In this document: positions 1-8,445 of the stretch, piece after piece
How positions within the stretch are numbered: the first letter of the stretch is position 1
Layout: each line of letters begins with the position of its first letter
NCBI RefSeq assembly: GCF_040219635.1
Contig: NZ_JAVJSC010000002.1
Coordinates: 372,001 to 436,000 of the forward strand
Origin: Pyruvatibacter sp.
GTDB lineage: Bacteria > Pseudomonadota > Alphaproteobacteria > CGMCC-115125
DNA length: 64,000 nucleotides
Direction: 5' to 3'
Translations under genes and position numbers: made by a program
Notes under the pieces: model-generated
Database searches by the model: none
The model's input: only the letters and a program-made list of their open reading frames with translations
Told to the model about the DNA's origin: nothing

Positions 1-146
1 TCATTGAACTTCAGTCACTGCAAGCCCTCATCGGCCGCAACACTGGTGCCAGTAACCAGCACGATGACCGCGACGATGAAGACGACGACAATGATGATGC
101 CTATGAGTATGACGACGAGAGGGAACACGACTATGATCCCGCATGA
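1..146 (+). CDS. 3' end of an upstream gene with an acidic tail (partial)
   Basis: An open frame enters from the left edge (first full codon at base 3) and stops with TGA at 144-146. The visible 47 or so residues end in a strongly acidic, low-complexity tail (many D and E, some N, Y, H). Its TGA overlaps the ATG of the next gene in an ATGA arrangement, so the two are probably translationally coupled. From remembered alphaproteobacterial gene order near smpB and dapA, an NYN/LabA-type (DUF88) protein is one possibility, but the visible part holds no diagnostic motif, so identity is open. Confidence 0.5.
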   Translation, partial: IELQSLQALIGRNTGASNQHDDRDDEDDDNDDAYEYDDEREHDYDPA

Positions 147-811
147 CCAGATCAAAGTCCGTTCCCGACATCACGCCTGCGCCGGAGCCTGACTACTCCT
201 GCCCACATTGCCCACGCCTGGTAGCGTTCCATAAAGCCAACCGCGCCGCCCACCCTGAGTGGCATAACGGACCCGTCAGGTCATTTGGCGATGAGAAGGC
301 ACGCCTGCTCATCGTCGGTCTCGCGCCGGGCCTTCAGGGGGCCAACAAGACGGCGCGCCCCTTCACCGGCGACTACGCGGGCGACCTGCTGTATGCGACG
401 CTTGAAAAGTTTGGCCTGAGCAAGGGCACTTATGCTGCCCGCCCTGACGACGGCCTGACCCTGCACAACACCATGATTACCAATGCCGTGCGGTGTGTGC
501 CGCCGCAAAACAAACCAACACCGCTTGAGATTAACACCTGCCGCGCGTTCCTTGAGGGCCGCATAGAGGCTCTGCCGAACCTCACGCATATGCTGGCGCT
601 GGGCCGTGTCGCTCACGAAAGCGTGCTGCGCATGGGTGGCTACAGACTTGCAGACCACCCGTTCGGGCACGGCAGCCGACACGCCCTTGGTGATGTGACC
701 CTGTATGACAGCTACCACTGCTCTCGCTACAACACGAACACCGGACGTCTGACTACGCAGATGTTTGAAGATGTTTTCCGTCAGATCACGGACGATATGA
801 GCAGTACCTAG
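143..811 (+). CDS. Uracil-DNA glycosylase, family 5 (UDGb-like)
   Basis: A 222-residue protein of the uracil-DNA glycosylase superfamily, which removes uracil from DNA to start base excision repair. The N-terminus has a CPHC and CPRL cysteine cluster typical of iron-sulfur UDGs. Motif 1 is GLAPGLQGANKTARPFTGDY, the family 5 form in which the usual catalytic Asp or Asn is absent. A further conserved piece, TNAVRCVPPQNKP, and a C-terminal DSYHCSRYNTNTGRLT segment match the family layout. The start is the ATG inside ATGA, overlapping the upstream stop. The TAG stop overlaps the convergent smpB stop through a shared CTAG. The family assignment is secure; substrate range (uracil versus hypoxanthine) is inferred. 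Confidence 0.87.
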   Translation: MTRSKSVPDITPAPEPDYSCPHCPRLVAFHKANRAAHPEWHNGPVRSFGDEKARLLIVGLAPGLQGANKTARPFTGDYAGDLLYATLEKFGLSKGTYAARPDDGLTLHNTMITNAVRCVPPQNKPTPLEINTCRAFLEGRIEALPNLTHMLALGRVAHESVLRMGGYRLADHPFGHGSRHALGDVTLYDSYHCSRYNTNTGRLTTQMFEDVFRQITDDMSST

Positions 812-1290
812 CCGCGCTCGCGCATGATCCGCGCCTTGTCGCGCTGCCAGTCGCGCTTCTTGTCGGCCTGGCGCTTGTCGTGCGCCTTGCGGCCACGCGC
901 CACCGCGAGTTCCAGCTTGGCGCGCCCACGCTCGTTGAAATAAACCTTGAGCGGCACCAGCGTCATGCCGTCGCGCTGCACGGCGTTGAAAAGTTTGGAC
1001 AGTTCACGCGCATGAACCAGCAGCTTGCGCGGCCGGCGTGGTGCATGGTTGAAGCGGCTGGCGGCCTCGTAGGCAGGGATATAGCTATTGATGAGGTACA
1101 ATTCGCCATTCTCGATGGACGCATAACTCTCGCCAATGTTGCCCTTGCCTGACCGCAGGGCCTTTACCTCGGTTCCCTGAAGCGCAATGCCGGTTTCCAA
1201 CGTGTCGCCAATCTCATAGGCATGGCGAGCCTTGCGGTTTTCAGCAGCAATCTTGTACTGCCCCGCTGCCCCTTTTTTTGCCTGTGCCAT
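808..1290 (-). CDS. smpB: SsrA-binding protein SmpB
   Basis: SmpB binds tmRNA and delivers it to stalled ribosomes for trans-translation. The 160-residue product has the expected core (AENRKARHAYEI, LQGTEVKALRSGKGNI, NSYIPAYE) and the basic C-terminal tail (GRKAHDKRQ, DKKRDWQRD) that enters the ribosomal A site. The ATG at 1288-1290 was chosen because the open frame continues upstream only as an out-of-frame reading through dapA. It lies 20 bases after dapA on the same strand, so dapA-smpB are probably one transcript, a common alphaproteobacterial pairing. RNase R, its partner in tmRNA-linked decay, is also encoded in this window. Confidence 0.96.
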   Translation of the reverse strand: MAQAKKGAAGQYKIAAENRKARHAYEIGDTLETGIALQGTEVKALRSGKGNIGESYASIENGELYLINSYIPAYEAASRFNHAPRRPRKLLVHARELSKLFNAVQRDGMTLVPLKVYFNERGRAKLELAVARGRKAHDKRQADKKRDWQRDKARIMRERG

Positions 1291-1310
1291 TGTGCGTTTC
1301 CTTACAGCCT

Positions 1311-2189
1311 CTAGCTGTTGAGCAGACCTGCGTCTGACATTGCCTTGCGCACACGGTCTTCGCCCGCCGCAGATGCTGCCACCAACGGCAGACGCACACT
1401 GTTGGCGGCCAGCCCCAGCAGACTCACGCCATACTTTACCGGCGCGGGACTTGTCTCGCAGAACATCGCCTGATGCACCCCGATCAGCCGGTCCTGCATC
1501 GCCAGCGCGCGGTCGTAGTCTTTGGCCAGACACGCATTTTGAAACTCGGCGCACGCCGCCGGAGCCACATTGGCCGTCACCGAAATGCAGCCCACACCGC
1601 CCATGGCGTTGAACGCCAGCGCGGTGCCGTCCTCGCCGGAAAGCTGAATGAAATCAGGGCCGATGGCGGCACGGGTGTGCAACACCCGGTCAATCTCAGC
1701 GGTGGCGTCTTTCACGCCCACAATGTTGGGGTGCTTCGCCAGCCGCGCCATCGTCTCGACGCTCATATCAACAACGCTGCGCGGCGGGATATTGTAAATG
1801 AACAGCGGAATGTCAGCGGCATCCGCCACCGCCATGAAGTGCTGGTACATGCCCTCCTGCGACGGCTTGTTGTAATAGGGCGTAACCACAAGCACCCCGT
1901 CCGCCCCCACCTGTTTGGCGTGGCGGGTAAACTCGATGGCCTCCACCGTGGAGTTTGAGCCGGCACCCGCCATGATGGGAATGCGGCCTGCCGCCTGCTC
2001 CACAACAATCTCCGTCACCCGCATGTGTTCATCATGGGTCAGCGTCGGGCTTTCGCCGGTGGTGCCACAGGGCACAATGCCGTGGGTGCCTTGCTCCACA
2101 TGCCAATCCACAAGGCCCCGCAGCGCTTTTTCGTCCACGGCCTCACCGTCAAAGGGCGTGATAAGGGCGACGATTGAACCTTTGAACAT
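1311..2189 (-). CDS. dapA: 4-hydroxy-tetrahydrodipicolinate synthase
   Basis: DapA condenses pyruvate with aspartate semialdehyde, the first committed step of lysine and diaminopimelate synthesis. The 292-residue product matches family length. Visible elements are CGTTGESPTL (pyruvate-binding threonines, about 43-44), the catalytic triad tyrosine region VTPYYNKPS (about 102-110), Tyr132 in FIYNIPPRS, and the Schiff-base lysine Lys160 in VGVKDAT. The start is the ATG opening MFKGSI; the open frame extends 32 codons further but that stretch is not family-like. It is followed directly by smpB. The region between this start and slt (2190-2429) is a divergent promoter region with no other gene seen. 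Confidence 0.96.
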   Translation of the reverse strand: MFKGSIVALITPFDGEAVDEKALRGLVDWHVEQGTHGIVPCGTTGESPTLTHDEHMRVTEIVVEQAAGRIPIMAGAGSNSTVEAIEFTRHAKQVGADGVLVVTPYYNKPSQEGMYQHFMAVADAADIPLFIYNIPPRSVVDMSVETMARLAKHPNIVGVKDATAEIDRVLHTRAAIGPDFIQLSGEDGTALAFNAMGGVGCISVTANVAPAACAEFQNACLAKDYDRALAMQDRLIGVHQAMFCETSPAPVKYGVSLLGLAANSVRLPLVAASAAGEDRVRKAMSDAGLLNS

Positions 2190-2429
2190 CGAACTTGTTC
2201 CTGAGTGACAGCAGCGCAAAAAATTGAAGGTGCAGGCCGTATTCGGCGTTGTTGCACCAAGGGCGCGGACATTATGTGAACCCACCGGCTACCGCAACGT
2301 TAGTTCACGCAGGGACGCCTTGCAGCAGTTGCATAAATGGCAGGATACAATTCATTACGAACCCGGCATTTCCATCAAGCGTCGGACATATTTCAGGTCT
2401 ATACTGGTGATCCCCCCTGATCCGGAGAG

Positions 2430-4583
2430 ATGGCGTTGTTCCCAGTTCTGCGTTCCCCCCGCCCTATGACGACCCTTAGCCTCGCGATACTTGCCTCAGT
2501 GCTTTTGCTGCCCGCCACGGCTTCCATTTCCTTTGCCCAGTCGCAAACCCCTGCTGTGCCCTCCGCCCGCCCGACACCGCCTGCCATTGATCCGGGCGCA
2601 ACGGTGCCGCTGCCCGGTCTTAACCTTACCCAGTCCGACTATGCGCTCGTGCAGGCCGCTCTGGCCGATGCGCAGGCCGGAAACTGGACAGCCGCCAACA
2701 CCAGCGCGGCCCGCATTCGCGATGAGACCGCCCGAAAAATCATCCGCTGGCTGGAGCTTCAGGACAAGAATGCCGGCAACAGCCACGCCGAGATCGTGTC
2801 GTTTCTCAATGCCAATCAGGACTGGCCCCGCCGTGACCGGCTGGAGCGCCGCGCTGAACAGGCCCTGCTAGACGAAACGCGCGACAACGGAGCAATCCTA
2901 TCCTGGTTCGACATGAACCCGCCGATCACCGGCGAAGGCAAAATACGGTTTGGCGACACGTTGATTGCCGCCGGTGACGCACAACGCGGCGCTGACATGA
3001 TCCGCGCCGGCTGGATTGAACACGATTTTGAAAGCACCCGCGAAGCCCAGATTGTACGCCAGTATGCATCCGTCCTCAGGCGCGAAGACCATATCAGCCG
3101 CCTTGACCGCCTGTTGTGGGACAATGACGCAACCGACGCCCGCCAGATGGCATCACTGGTAGGGGCTGAACAAGCCGCTCTGGCAGAAGCACGCATCCGC
3201 CTCATCAACCGCAGCGCAGGCGTGGACGCCGCGGTGAATGCCGTGCCCGCCAGCCTTGCCGACAACCCCGGGTTACTGTTCGAGCGCGCCCGCTGGCGCC
3301 GCCGTAACGGTGCCCCGGACGACGCCGTACCGCTGATTTTGCGCGCCCCCACAACAGCCGATGAAATGGTGCGCCCGGACGAGTTCTGGCGTGAACGGCA
3401 TTTGCACGCCCGCAGGCTCATCAAGGAGCGCGACTATCAGACCGCCTACAATCTGGTTCGCGGCCACGGCATGTCGGCTGGCGTTGATTTTGCCGAAGGT
3501 GAATGGTTGTCAGGCTGGCTGGCGCTACGGTTTCTCAATGATCCGACAAGTGCCTATTTCCATTTCCGCACACTGCTGAACAATGTGCAGACCCCCATCA
3601 GCCAGGCGCGCGCCGCCTATTGGGCGGGTCGCGCTGCCCAGGCGGATGGCCGCATGGAGGACGCTGCATTTTACTATCAGCGCGCGTCCGAGCACGACAC
3701 GACATTTTATGGTCAGTTGGCCCGCCAGTCGCTTTTGGGTGGCGACACGTCTCTCAACATCATTGCGACATCGAGCCAGAAACCTCAGACCTTCACAACG
3801 TCGAGCGCGGCCAACGCCATGAAAATGCTGAACGCGCTGGGTGAGGAGCGCCTGGTAACATCGTTCTTCTACCACCTGTCGCGGTACTTCACCGATGCAG
3901 GCGATCTGGAAGCTATGGCAAGCTGGCTGTTGCAGGCAGGACGCCCCAACCTTGCCGTGCGCACGGCCAAGGTTGCATCCCGCATAGGCATCGAGCTACC
4001 GGACTATGCCTATCCGGTAAACGCGCTGCCGAATGTAGTGTCCGCCGGGTCGCCTGTGGAGCGCGCCCTGGCGTTCGGCATCTCACGGCAGGAAAGCGAG
4101 TTTGATCCCCAGGCGGTCAGCCACGCAGGTGCACGCGGACTGATGCAGCTTATGCCGGCAACAGCACAGCGCACAGCGCAGGCCTACGGTCTGCCCTACG
4201 ACCGCGCCCGCCTGCTGACAGACCCCGCCTACAACGCACAGATCGGCACAACCCACCTGGGTGATTTGCTGGATGAGTTTGGCGGTTCTTACGTGCTCAC
4301 CATTGCCGCCTACAATGCCGGTGGCGGACGCGTGAACGAGTGGATCGCCACCTATGGCGACCCGCGCACGCCGGGCATAGACCCCATCGACTGGGTTGAG
4401 CAGATCCCGTTTTCGGAAACCCGCAACTACGTACAGCGGGTTCTTGAAAACACACAGATCTACCGCGCCCGCCTTGCTGGCGGCCCGGTGCCGGTCGAAC
4501 TAGTGAGAGACTTGCACCGCGCAGGCATTGTGCCCTCAGCACCACCCGCAGCCGTGCCGATAGCGCCCGCCCCTGCTCAATAA
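2430..4583 (+). CDS. slt: Soluble lytic murein transglycosylase (Slt-type)
   Basis: A periplasmic enzyme that cleaves peptidoglycan glycan strands to 1,6-anhydro products. The 717-residue product starts with a signal peptide (basic MALFPVLRSPRP, then a hydrophobic LAILASVLLLPATA core, likely cleaved near SFA-QS). It continues with a long alpha-helical superhelix of TPR-like repeats (about 60-500) and ends with an SLT domain containing the catalytic glutamate in ISRQESEFDP, then GARGLMQLMPATA and AYNAGGGRV. A second possible ATG at 2466 would still leave a signal peptide. Neither start has a well-spaced Shine-Dalgarno sequence. The stop overlaps the convergent permease gene by 7 bases. Confidence 0.93.
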   Translation: MALFPVLRSPRPMTTLSLAILASVLLLPATASISFAQSQTPAVPSARPTPPAIDPGATVPLPGLNLTQSDYALVQAALADAQAGNWTAANTSAARIRDETARKIIRWLELQDKNAGNSHAEIVSFLNANQDWPRRDRLERRAEQALLDETRDNGAILSWFDMNPPITGEGKIRFGDTLIAAGDAQRGADMIRAGWIEHDFESTREAQIVRQYASVLRREDHISRLDRLLWDNDATDARQMASLVGAEQAALAEARIRLINRSAGVDAAVNAVPASLADNPGLLFERARWRRRNGAPDDAVPLILRAPTTADEMVRPDEFWRERHLHARRLIKERDYQTAYNLVRGHGMSAGVDFAEGEWLSGWLALRFLNDPTSAYFHFRTLLNNVQTPISQARAAYWAGRAAQADGRMEDAAFYYQRASEHDTTFYGQLARQSLLGGDTSLNIIATSSQKPQTFTTSSAANAMKMLNALGEERLVTSFFYHLSRYFTDAGDLEAMASWLLQAGRPNLAVRTAKVASRIGIELPDYAYPVNALPNVVSAGSPVERALAFGISRQESEFDPQAVSHAGARGLMQLMPATAQRTAQAYGLPYDRARLLTDPAYNAQIGTTHLGDLLDEFGGSYVLTIAAYNAGGGRVNEWIATYGDPRTPGIDPIDWVEQIPFSETRNYVQRVLENTQIYRARLAGGPVPVELVRDLHRAGIVPSAPPAAVPIAPAPAQ

Positions 4584-5815
4584 AACAGCGGCGCAACCTG
4601 CTGGCCTGCGCCAAAAACAAAGAGGCCAAAGCTTGCCAGCGCACCGACAACGGGCACGGCTATGGGCACGCGGAACCCGTCGTGCCGATCGTCCGGTCGG
4701 CGGCGCATGACCAGCAACGCCACATTGACGCTGGTGAACACCAGCAGCACCGCCAGTGATGCATATGATGCGAGTTCAACGATCGGCAGCGATATGGCAA
4801 AGACCAGCACAATCGCCATGACAACAAGTATCGCAACGTCAGGCGTCCGCGTGCGCGCATTCACATGGCCCAGAATGGCCGGAAGCCGCCCCAGACGAGC
4901 AAGCCCATAGATCAGGCGCGAGGCCATGATGATCTGAATGAGGGCTCCATTGACGACGGCAAGAATGGCGATGCTGCTGAGAATATCCGCATTGCCGCCG
5001 CTGGCCCCAAACACAAGCGCAAGCGGCGCGTCGCTTTGCGCCAGAACTTCAGGAGCGATGGTCAGTACCGAGACAATGGCCAACGCGATATACAGACCGG
5101 TGCTTATCAGCAGGGTCGCAATAATGGCGCGCGGTATTGATCGGTCCGGCTCGCGCACTTCCTCGGCCATGTTCACAATGTCCTCAAAGCCGATAAACGC
5201 AAAGAACGCCAGCACGCTGGACGACAAAACAGCAAGCCAGACGATAGCGTCCAGCCCCGGCCACATCTCCGGCAACGCTGCAGGCAGGTTTCCAAATGAG
5301 GGAAGCCCCGCTCCAATCACCAGCAAAAGCCCACCGATCTCCAGCAGTGTTGTCAGCGCCACAACAACAAGTGACTGGGCAACCCCCCAGAACGTGATGG
5401 CCCCCAGAACGGCCACCACGCCAACAAGCGTGAAGATTGTAGGCACGGCAACAAGCTCGTTGAGATAGCCCACGAAACCCAGCAGCACAGCCGCCGCAGA
5501 GCTTACGCCTGTAAAGACCACCAGCAGGCCAACACCCAACGTCACCCACGGCAGACCAAAGCCGGCATTGACGTAAGTCGCCTCGCCCCCGGCCCTGGGA
5601 AACCGCGTTGCCATTTCGGAATACGACAACGCAGACAGACCGGCCAGTATCCCGGCAATCAAAAACGCAACCGGCGCCGCCATACCCGCTTCGCCGGCCA
5701 CCTTGCCCACGAGCACATAAATGCCCGCGCCCACCGTTACACCAACACCGTAGAGTGTCAGCAGGACAGGCCCGACAGCGCGCTTGAGTGTATCGGGTGT
5801 TTCAGACATGGCCAT
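4577..5815 (-). CDS. APC-superfamily amino acid permease
   Basis: An integral membrane transporter of the amino acid-polyamine-organocation family, 412 residues with about 11-12 hydrophobic helices. The first helix carries the helix-breaking GVGVTVGAGIYVLVG motif typical of APC substrate sites, followed by SYSEMATRFPRAGGEATYV and FIGFEDIVNMAEEV, both characteristic of cationic or neutral amino acid permeases. The ATG at 5813-5815 is preferred because a GGGG ribosome site precedes it and because longer starts would run into the terminator hairpin at 5831-5883. Substrate cannot be told from sequence. It is convergent with slt, overlapping it by 7 bases. Confidence 0.88.
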   Translation of the reverse strand: MAMSETPDTLKRAVGPVLLTLYGVGVTVGAGIYVLVGKVAGEAGMAAPVAFLIAGILAGLSALSYSEMATRFPRAGGEATYVNAGFGLPWVTLGVGLLVVFTGVSSAAAVLLGFVGYLNELVAVPTIFTLVGVVAVLGAITFWGVAQSLVVVALTTLLEIGGLLLVIGAGLPSFGNLPAALPEMWPGLDAIVWLAVLSSSVLAFFAFIGFEDIVNMAEEVREPDRSIPRAIIATLLISTGLYIALAIVSVLTIAPEVLAQSDAPLALVFGASGGNADILSSIAILAVVNGALIQIIMASRLIYGLARLGRLPAILGHVNARTRTPDVAILVVMAIVLVFAISLPIVELASYASLAVLLVFTSVNVALLVMRRRPDDRHDGFRVPIAVPVVGALASFGLFVFGAGQQVAPLFY

Positions 5816-5830
5816 TGTCCCCAGCCCTTG

Positions 5831-5883
5831 CACAAACAAAAAAGCTTGCCGCATCAACCCCATAAAGAGCAATGCGGCAAGCT
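5831..5883 (-). terminator. Rho-independent terminator of the SPOR gene
   Basis: A perfect 12-base inverted repeat (5843-5854 with 5872-5883, AGCTTGCCGCAT) lies just after the stop of the minus-strand SPOR gene. On the minus strand its 3' arm runs straight into TTTTTT (the A-run at 5837-5842 on the plus strand). This is a clear intrinsic terminator separating the SPOR gene from the permease gene downstream. Confidence 0.88.
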
Positions 5884-5914
5884 GAGCAGGACAGTGTCAG
5901 ACCTGGATCTGTGC

Positions 5915-6559
5915 TTAGAGCTGGGTGGCGGAAACAATCATGCAGTCAGCTGCAGCAATCCCAAGCGTAGCGCAGGCAGTTGAGGCTTGCGGCAGGGTTT
6001 CAAAGCCACCAATACGAAGGCGATGGAATACGCCGCGGCTGCCAAGATCAACGGGCTGCACATACAGCGTATGTTCCGTGAGAACGGAACCATATTGCGC
6101 ATTGGCGGTTTCAAACCCGCGCTGGGCGTTTTCAGCCGACGCAAACGAGCCAAGCTGCAACGCAAATCCGGGATCAACCACAGATGCCGCTGCCCGGGAA
6201 TTATCGGAATGGTCAGCAACAGGCGCACCGGAAAGTGCCCCCGCCACCACATCAGGACGACGGGTAGGAATAATGCTTCTGGGGCCAGTGCCGGTTGTCG
6301 CAGCTTCAGGCAACGCGGCCGTCACCAGCACGTCGCCCTCGTCGACTGCAATCACCGCTTCAATAAGCGAGGTGAGCATCTGGCGATCATAGGAGCCCAG
6401 TTCTTCGACAACTTCTTCTGCGTGGGCCTTGCCTGCCATGCCGACAACCAGCGCAAACAAAAGCGCCGCAGCCAAAGCAGTGTTGATGGCTTCGCGGGAC
6501 GCGACAAGCCGACCAAACCAGCCGTGGCTCAAAATACCGATGTCAAAATACATGCGCAT
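5915..6559 (-). CDS. Secreted SPOR-domain protein
   Basis: A 214-residue envelope protein. The N-terminus is a long basic segment followed by a hydrophobic ALAAALLFALVVGMAG stretch ending in AHA-EE, a signal peptide or anchor. A low-complexity middle follows. The last 80 residues form a SPOR domain (FALQLGSFASAENAQRGFE ... VFHRLRIGGFETLPQASTAC ... DCMIVSATQL), a fold that binds denuded septal glycan. No enzymatic domain is seen. A GGAGAGG ribosome site precedes the ATG. It is transcribed divergently from the carboxypeptidase-like SPOR gene, whose C-terminal domain is similar, so the two may act together at the division septum (inference). The 230 bases between them hold the two promoters; no other element was recognised there. 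Confidence 0.85.
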   Translation of the reverse strand: MRMYFDIGILSHGWFGRLVASREAINTALAAALLFALVVGMAGKAHAEEVVEELGSYDRQMLTSLIEAVIAVDEGDVLVTAALPEAATTGTGPRSIIPTRRPDVVAGALSGAPVADHSDNSRAAASVVDPGFALQLGSFASAENAQRGFETANAQYGSVLTEHTLYVQPVDLGSRGVFHRLRIGGFETLPQASTACATLGIAAADCMIVSATQL

Positions 6560-6823
6560 GGGGCCTCTCCCCGAAATGGAAGTACAGGCCTATGCTCGTT
6601 GAACGGGGTAAAGGAAGTGTTGCCAGAATAAGGTGTTTTACAGGCACCTGCTGTGCAGCCAAATATGGGGGCCAATCACATAACCGCCCCATTCCCACGC
6701 CCCAATGTTGCATTATCGGAATGCCGAGCCGGTATAATTCACCCAACTGACAGCTTTTTAAGTGGATTGTAAGGTTAGCGGGTAAATCTTGTGTCACCAC
6801 ACACCAACCGGGAACCGGCGGTT

Positions 6824-7933
6824 ATGCACGTTCTGGCAAAATATATTTTAGTTGGCTTAGCCACGCTGAGCACATCACTTGCGGCTGGCGGCGCGGCCAA
6901 TGCTGCCGCATCAGCCGTTGTGCTGGACGCGCGCAATGGTGATGTACTTGTGGCGGATAATGCAGACACCCGCCAGCCCGCCCCGGCCCTGCCCAAGCTG
7001 ATGACCATCTATCTGATGTTCGAGGCGTTTGAAGCCGGCACGGTGAAGCCCGACACAAATATTTTCGTATCCGGCCAGGCAATTCGCCAGCCGATACCAT
7101 CACTGGGCCTCGACCACTTCGATACCATCAGCGCAGGCGATGCGCTTAACGCCGTGCTGGCCGCCTCCGCCAACGATGCGGCCGCCGTGCTGGCAGAGTT
7201 TCTGGCCGGCTCGGAAGCCCGTTTCGTTGAAAAAATGAATGCCAAGGCAAGCGAGCTTGGCCTGACCAACACTAGCTTTGCCAACATCTCCGGTGCACCG
7301 CACCCGCAGCAGTTTTCCACACCGCGTGACATGATCCGTTTTTCGCTTGCGCTGATGCGCAGCTACCCCGAACGCGCCAAAGGTCTGGTCGGCACCAGCT
7401 TTGCCTGGAAAGGCAAAACCTATGAAGGCCCGCGCAACTTTTTGAGTGCCCTGTCGGGAAATGCTTCTGCAACGCCAGCCACCACCCCCGTGCAGCCAGC
7501 CGTCAACCGCGCGCAAACAGGCCGGGCCGGCGACCGCGACGTTATTGCGGTGGTATGGAACGCACAGACCCCGGCCGCTGCTGATCAGATGATTGTCTCT
7601 GCACTCAACGCCGCTCAGGCGGGCACCATTGCAGCAGGGCCAACACCTGCTCTGCCTGCTACTGACCCCATCCAGACCGCAGGCGTATTGCCCGGCACAT
7701 GGGGTGTCCAGCTTGGGGCGTTCTCGACGCAAGCCGCCGCGCAGGCACAGCTTGCAACAGCCGCAAAAGCCGCCCCGCAACTCGCCAACGCCACCCTCAG
7801 GGTTGAGCCGCTGCAACGCGCAACCGGCACGCTGTATCGCGCAAAATATCTGGGTGTGGATGAAGCAACGGCGCGCGGCATCTGCCAGACGCTCAAAGCA
7901 GCAGGCGCTGCGTGCATTCCGCTGTCAAACTAG
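6824..7933 (+). CDS. D,D-carboxypeptidase-like pseudoenzyme with C-terminal SPOR domain
   Basis: A 369-residue secreted protein: signal peptide (1 to about 27, ending ANA-AA), a peptidase S11 / penicillin-binding-protein-like domain (about 30-255), a linker, and a SPOR domain (about 290-369). The fold is recognisable beside the intact paralogue at 55384-57045: ASAVVLDARNGDVLVA, the SxN motif as SAN (Ser115-Asn117), LGLTNTSFANISG. However, the catalytic SxxK reads Ala55-Leu-Pro-Lys58 instead of Ser-Leu-Thr-Lys, and the KTG triad aligns with Gln231-Thr-Gly. Acylation by this protein should be impossible, so a binding or regulatory role is likely. The ATG at 6824 with a GGCGG site is preferred over the GTG at 6791 because it opens the signal peptide directly. 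Confidence 0.85.
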   Translation: MHVLAKYILVGLATLSTSLAAGGAANAAASAVVLDARNGDVLVADNADTRQPAPALPKLMTIYLMFEAFEAGTVKPDTNIFVSGQAIRQPIPSLGLDHFDTISAGDALNAVLAASANDAAAVLAEFLAGSEARFVEKMNAKASELGLTNTSFANISGAPHPQQFSTPRDMIRFSLALMRSYPERAKGLVGTSFAWKGKTYEGPRNFLSALSGNASATPATTPVQPAVNRAQTGRAGDRDVIAVVWNAQTPAAADQMIVSALNAAQAGTIAAGPTPALPATDPIQTAGVLPGTWGVQLGAFSTQAAAQAQLATAAKAAPQLANATLRVEPLQRATGTLYRAKYLGVDEATARGICQTLKAAGAACIPLSN

Positions 7934-7937
7934 GCCC

Positions 7938-8330
7938 CTAGTAAACCAGCCCAACAGCCTCAGCGGTAAGCTGCGAACAAAGCCCCGATGCCAGCACCGG
8001 CAACGCCTGCTCCAACCGCCGCAATGAATCCGCATCCGCCTGACGCACAGCCAGCGGCGTGTCGGCAAACGCCCGCAAATGAACGTCGCGCTTTTGCAGC
8101 AACACCATGTTGGTGTGACGGTAGTCGCTTTCCAGCCGGTCAATCAGTGAGTGGATCTGTGCATGTGGTCCTTCAACAACCTGCACAAAACCGCCCCGCC
8201 CGGCGAGTAAAAGCCCTGTAATGTCATCCCGCACATTGTTGCGGCGGGCACAGGCTACAAGCGCCGACAGTTCATCAGGCGCATAGGGCGCTGCGACATT
8301 GCTTACATAGGCCAGCTGGCAGAAAGCCAT
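7938..8330 (-). CDS. BLUF-domain blue-light sensor, single domain
   Basis: A short (130 residues) protein consisting of little more than a BLUF domain, which binds FAD and senses blue light. The residues around the flavin are present: the tyrosine in QLAYVSN, the asparagine in RRNNVRDDITGLLL, and the glutamine in GGFVQVVEGP. The family's RH pair is seen in ESDYRHTNMVLL, and the R-x-F ends as LRAFADTPLAV, where the tryptophan or methionine often present is replaced. No output domain is attached, so it would act through a partner protein, as short BLUF proteins do. The ATG at 8328-8330 is used; a TTG five codons upstream is an alternative. It is convergent with the preceding SPOR gene, four bases away. 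Confidence 0.87.
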   Translation of the reverse strand: MAFCQLAYVSNVAAPYAPDELSALVACARRNNVRDDITGLLLAGRGGFVQVVEGPHAQIHSLIDRLESDYRHTNMVLLQKRDVHLRAFADTPLAVRQADADSLRRLEQALPVLASGLCSQLTAEAVGLVY

Positions 8331-8445
8331 CGGAATCTCGCACAATGATGAGCGGTCAGCATGAACCGCAAATCAAACTCTGCGCGCCAATAGTATCCAA
8401 AAGGTAAACAGACGCACCAAACCAGGATTTGTGGCAGGCGCGTCG

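Noticed and set aside
4..192. A 62-codon frame at the left edge (Met/Thr-rich)
   Set aside because: It is a shadow of the upstream acidic reading frame; the GAT/GAC-rich codons read as Met/Thr in this frame.
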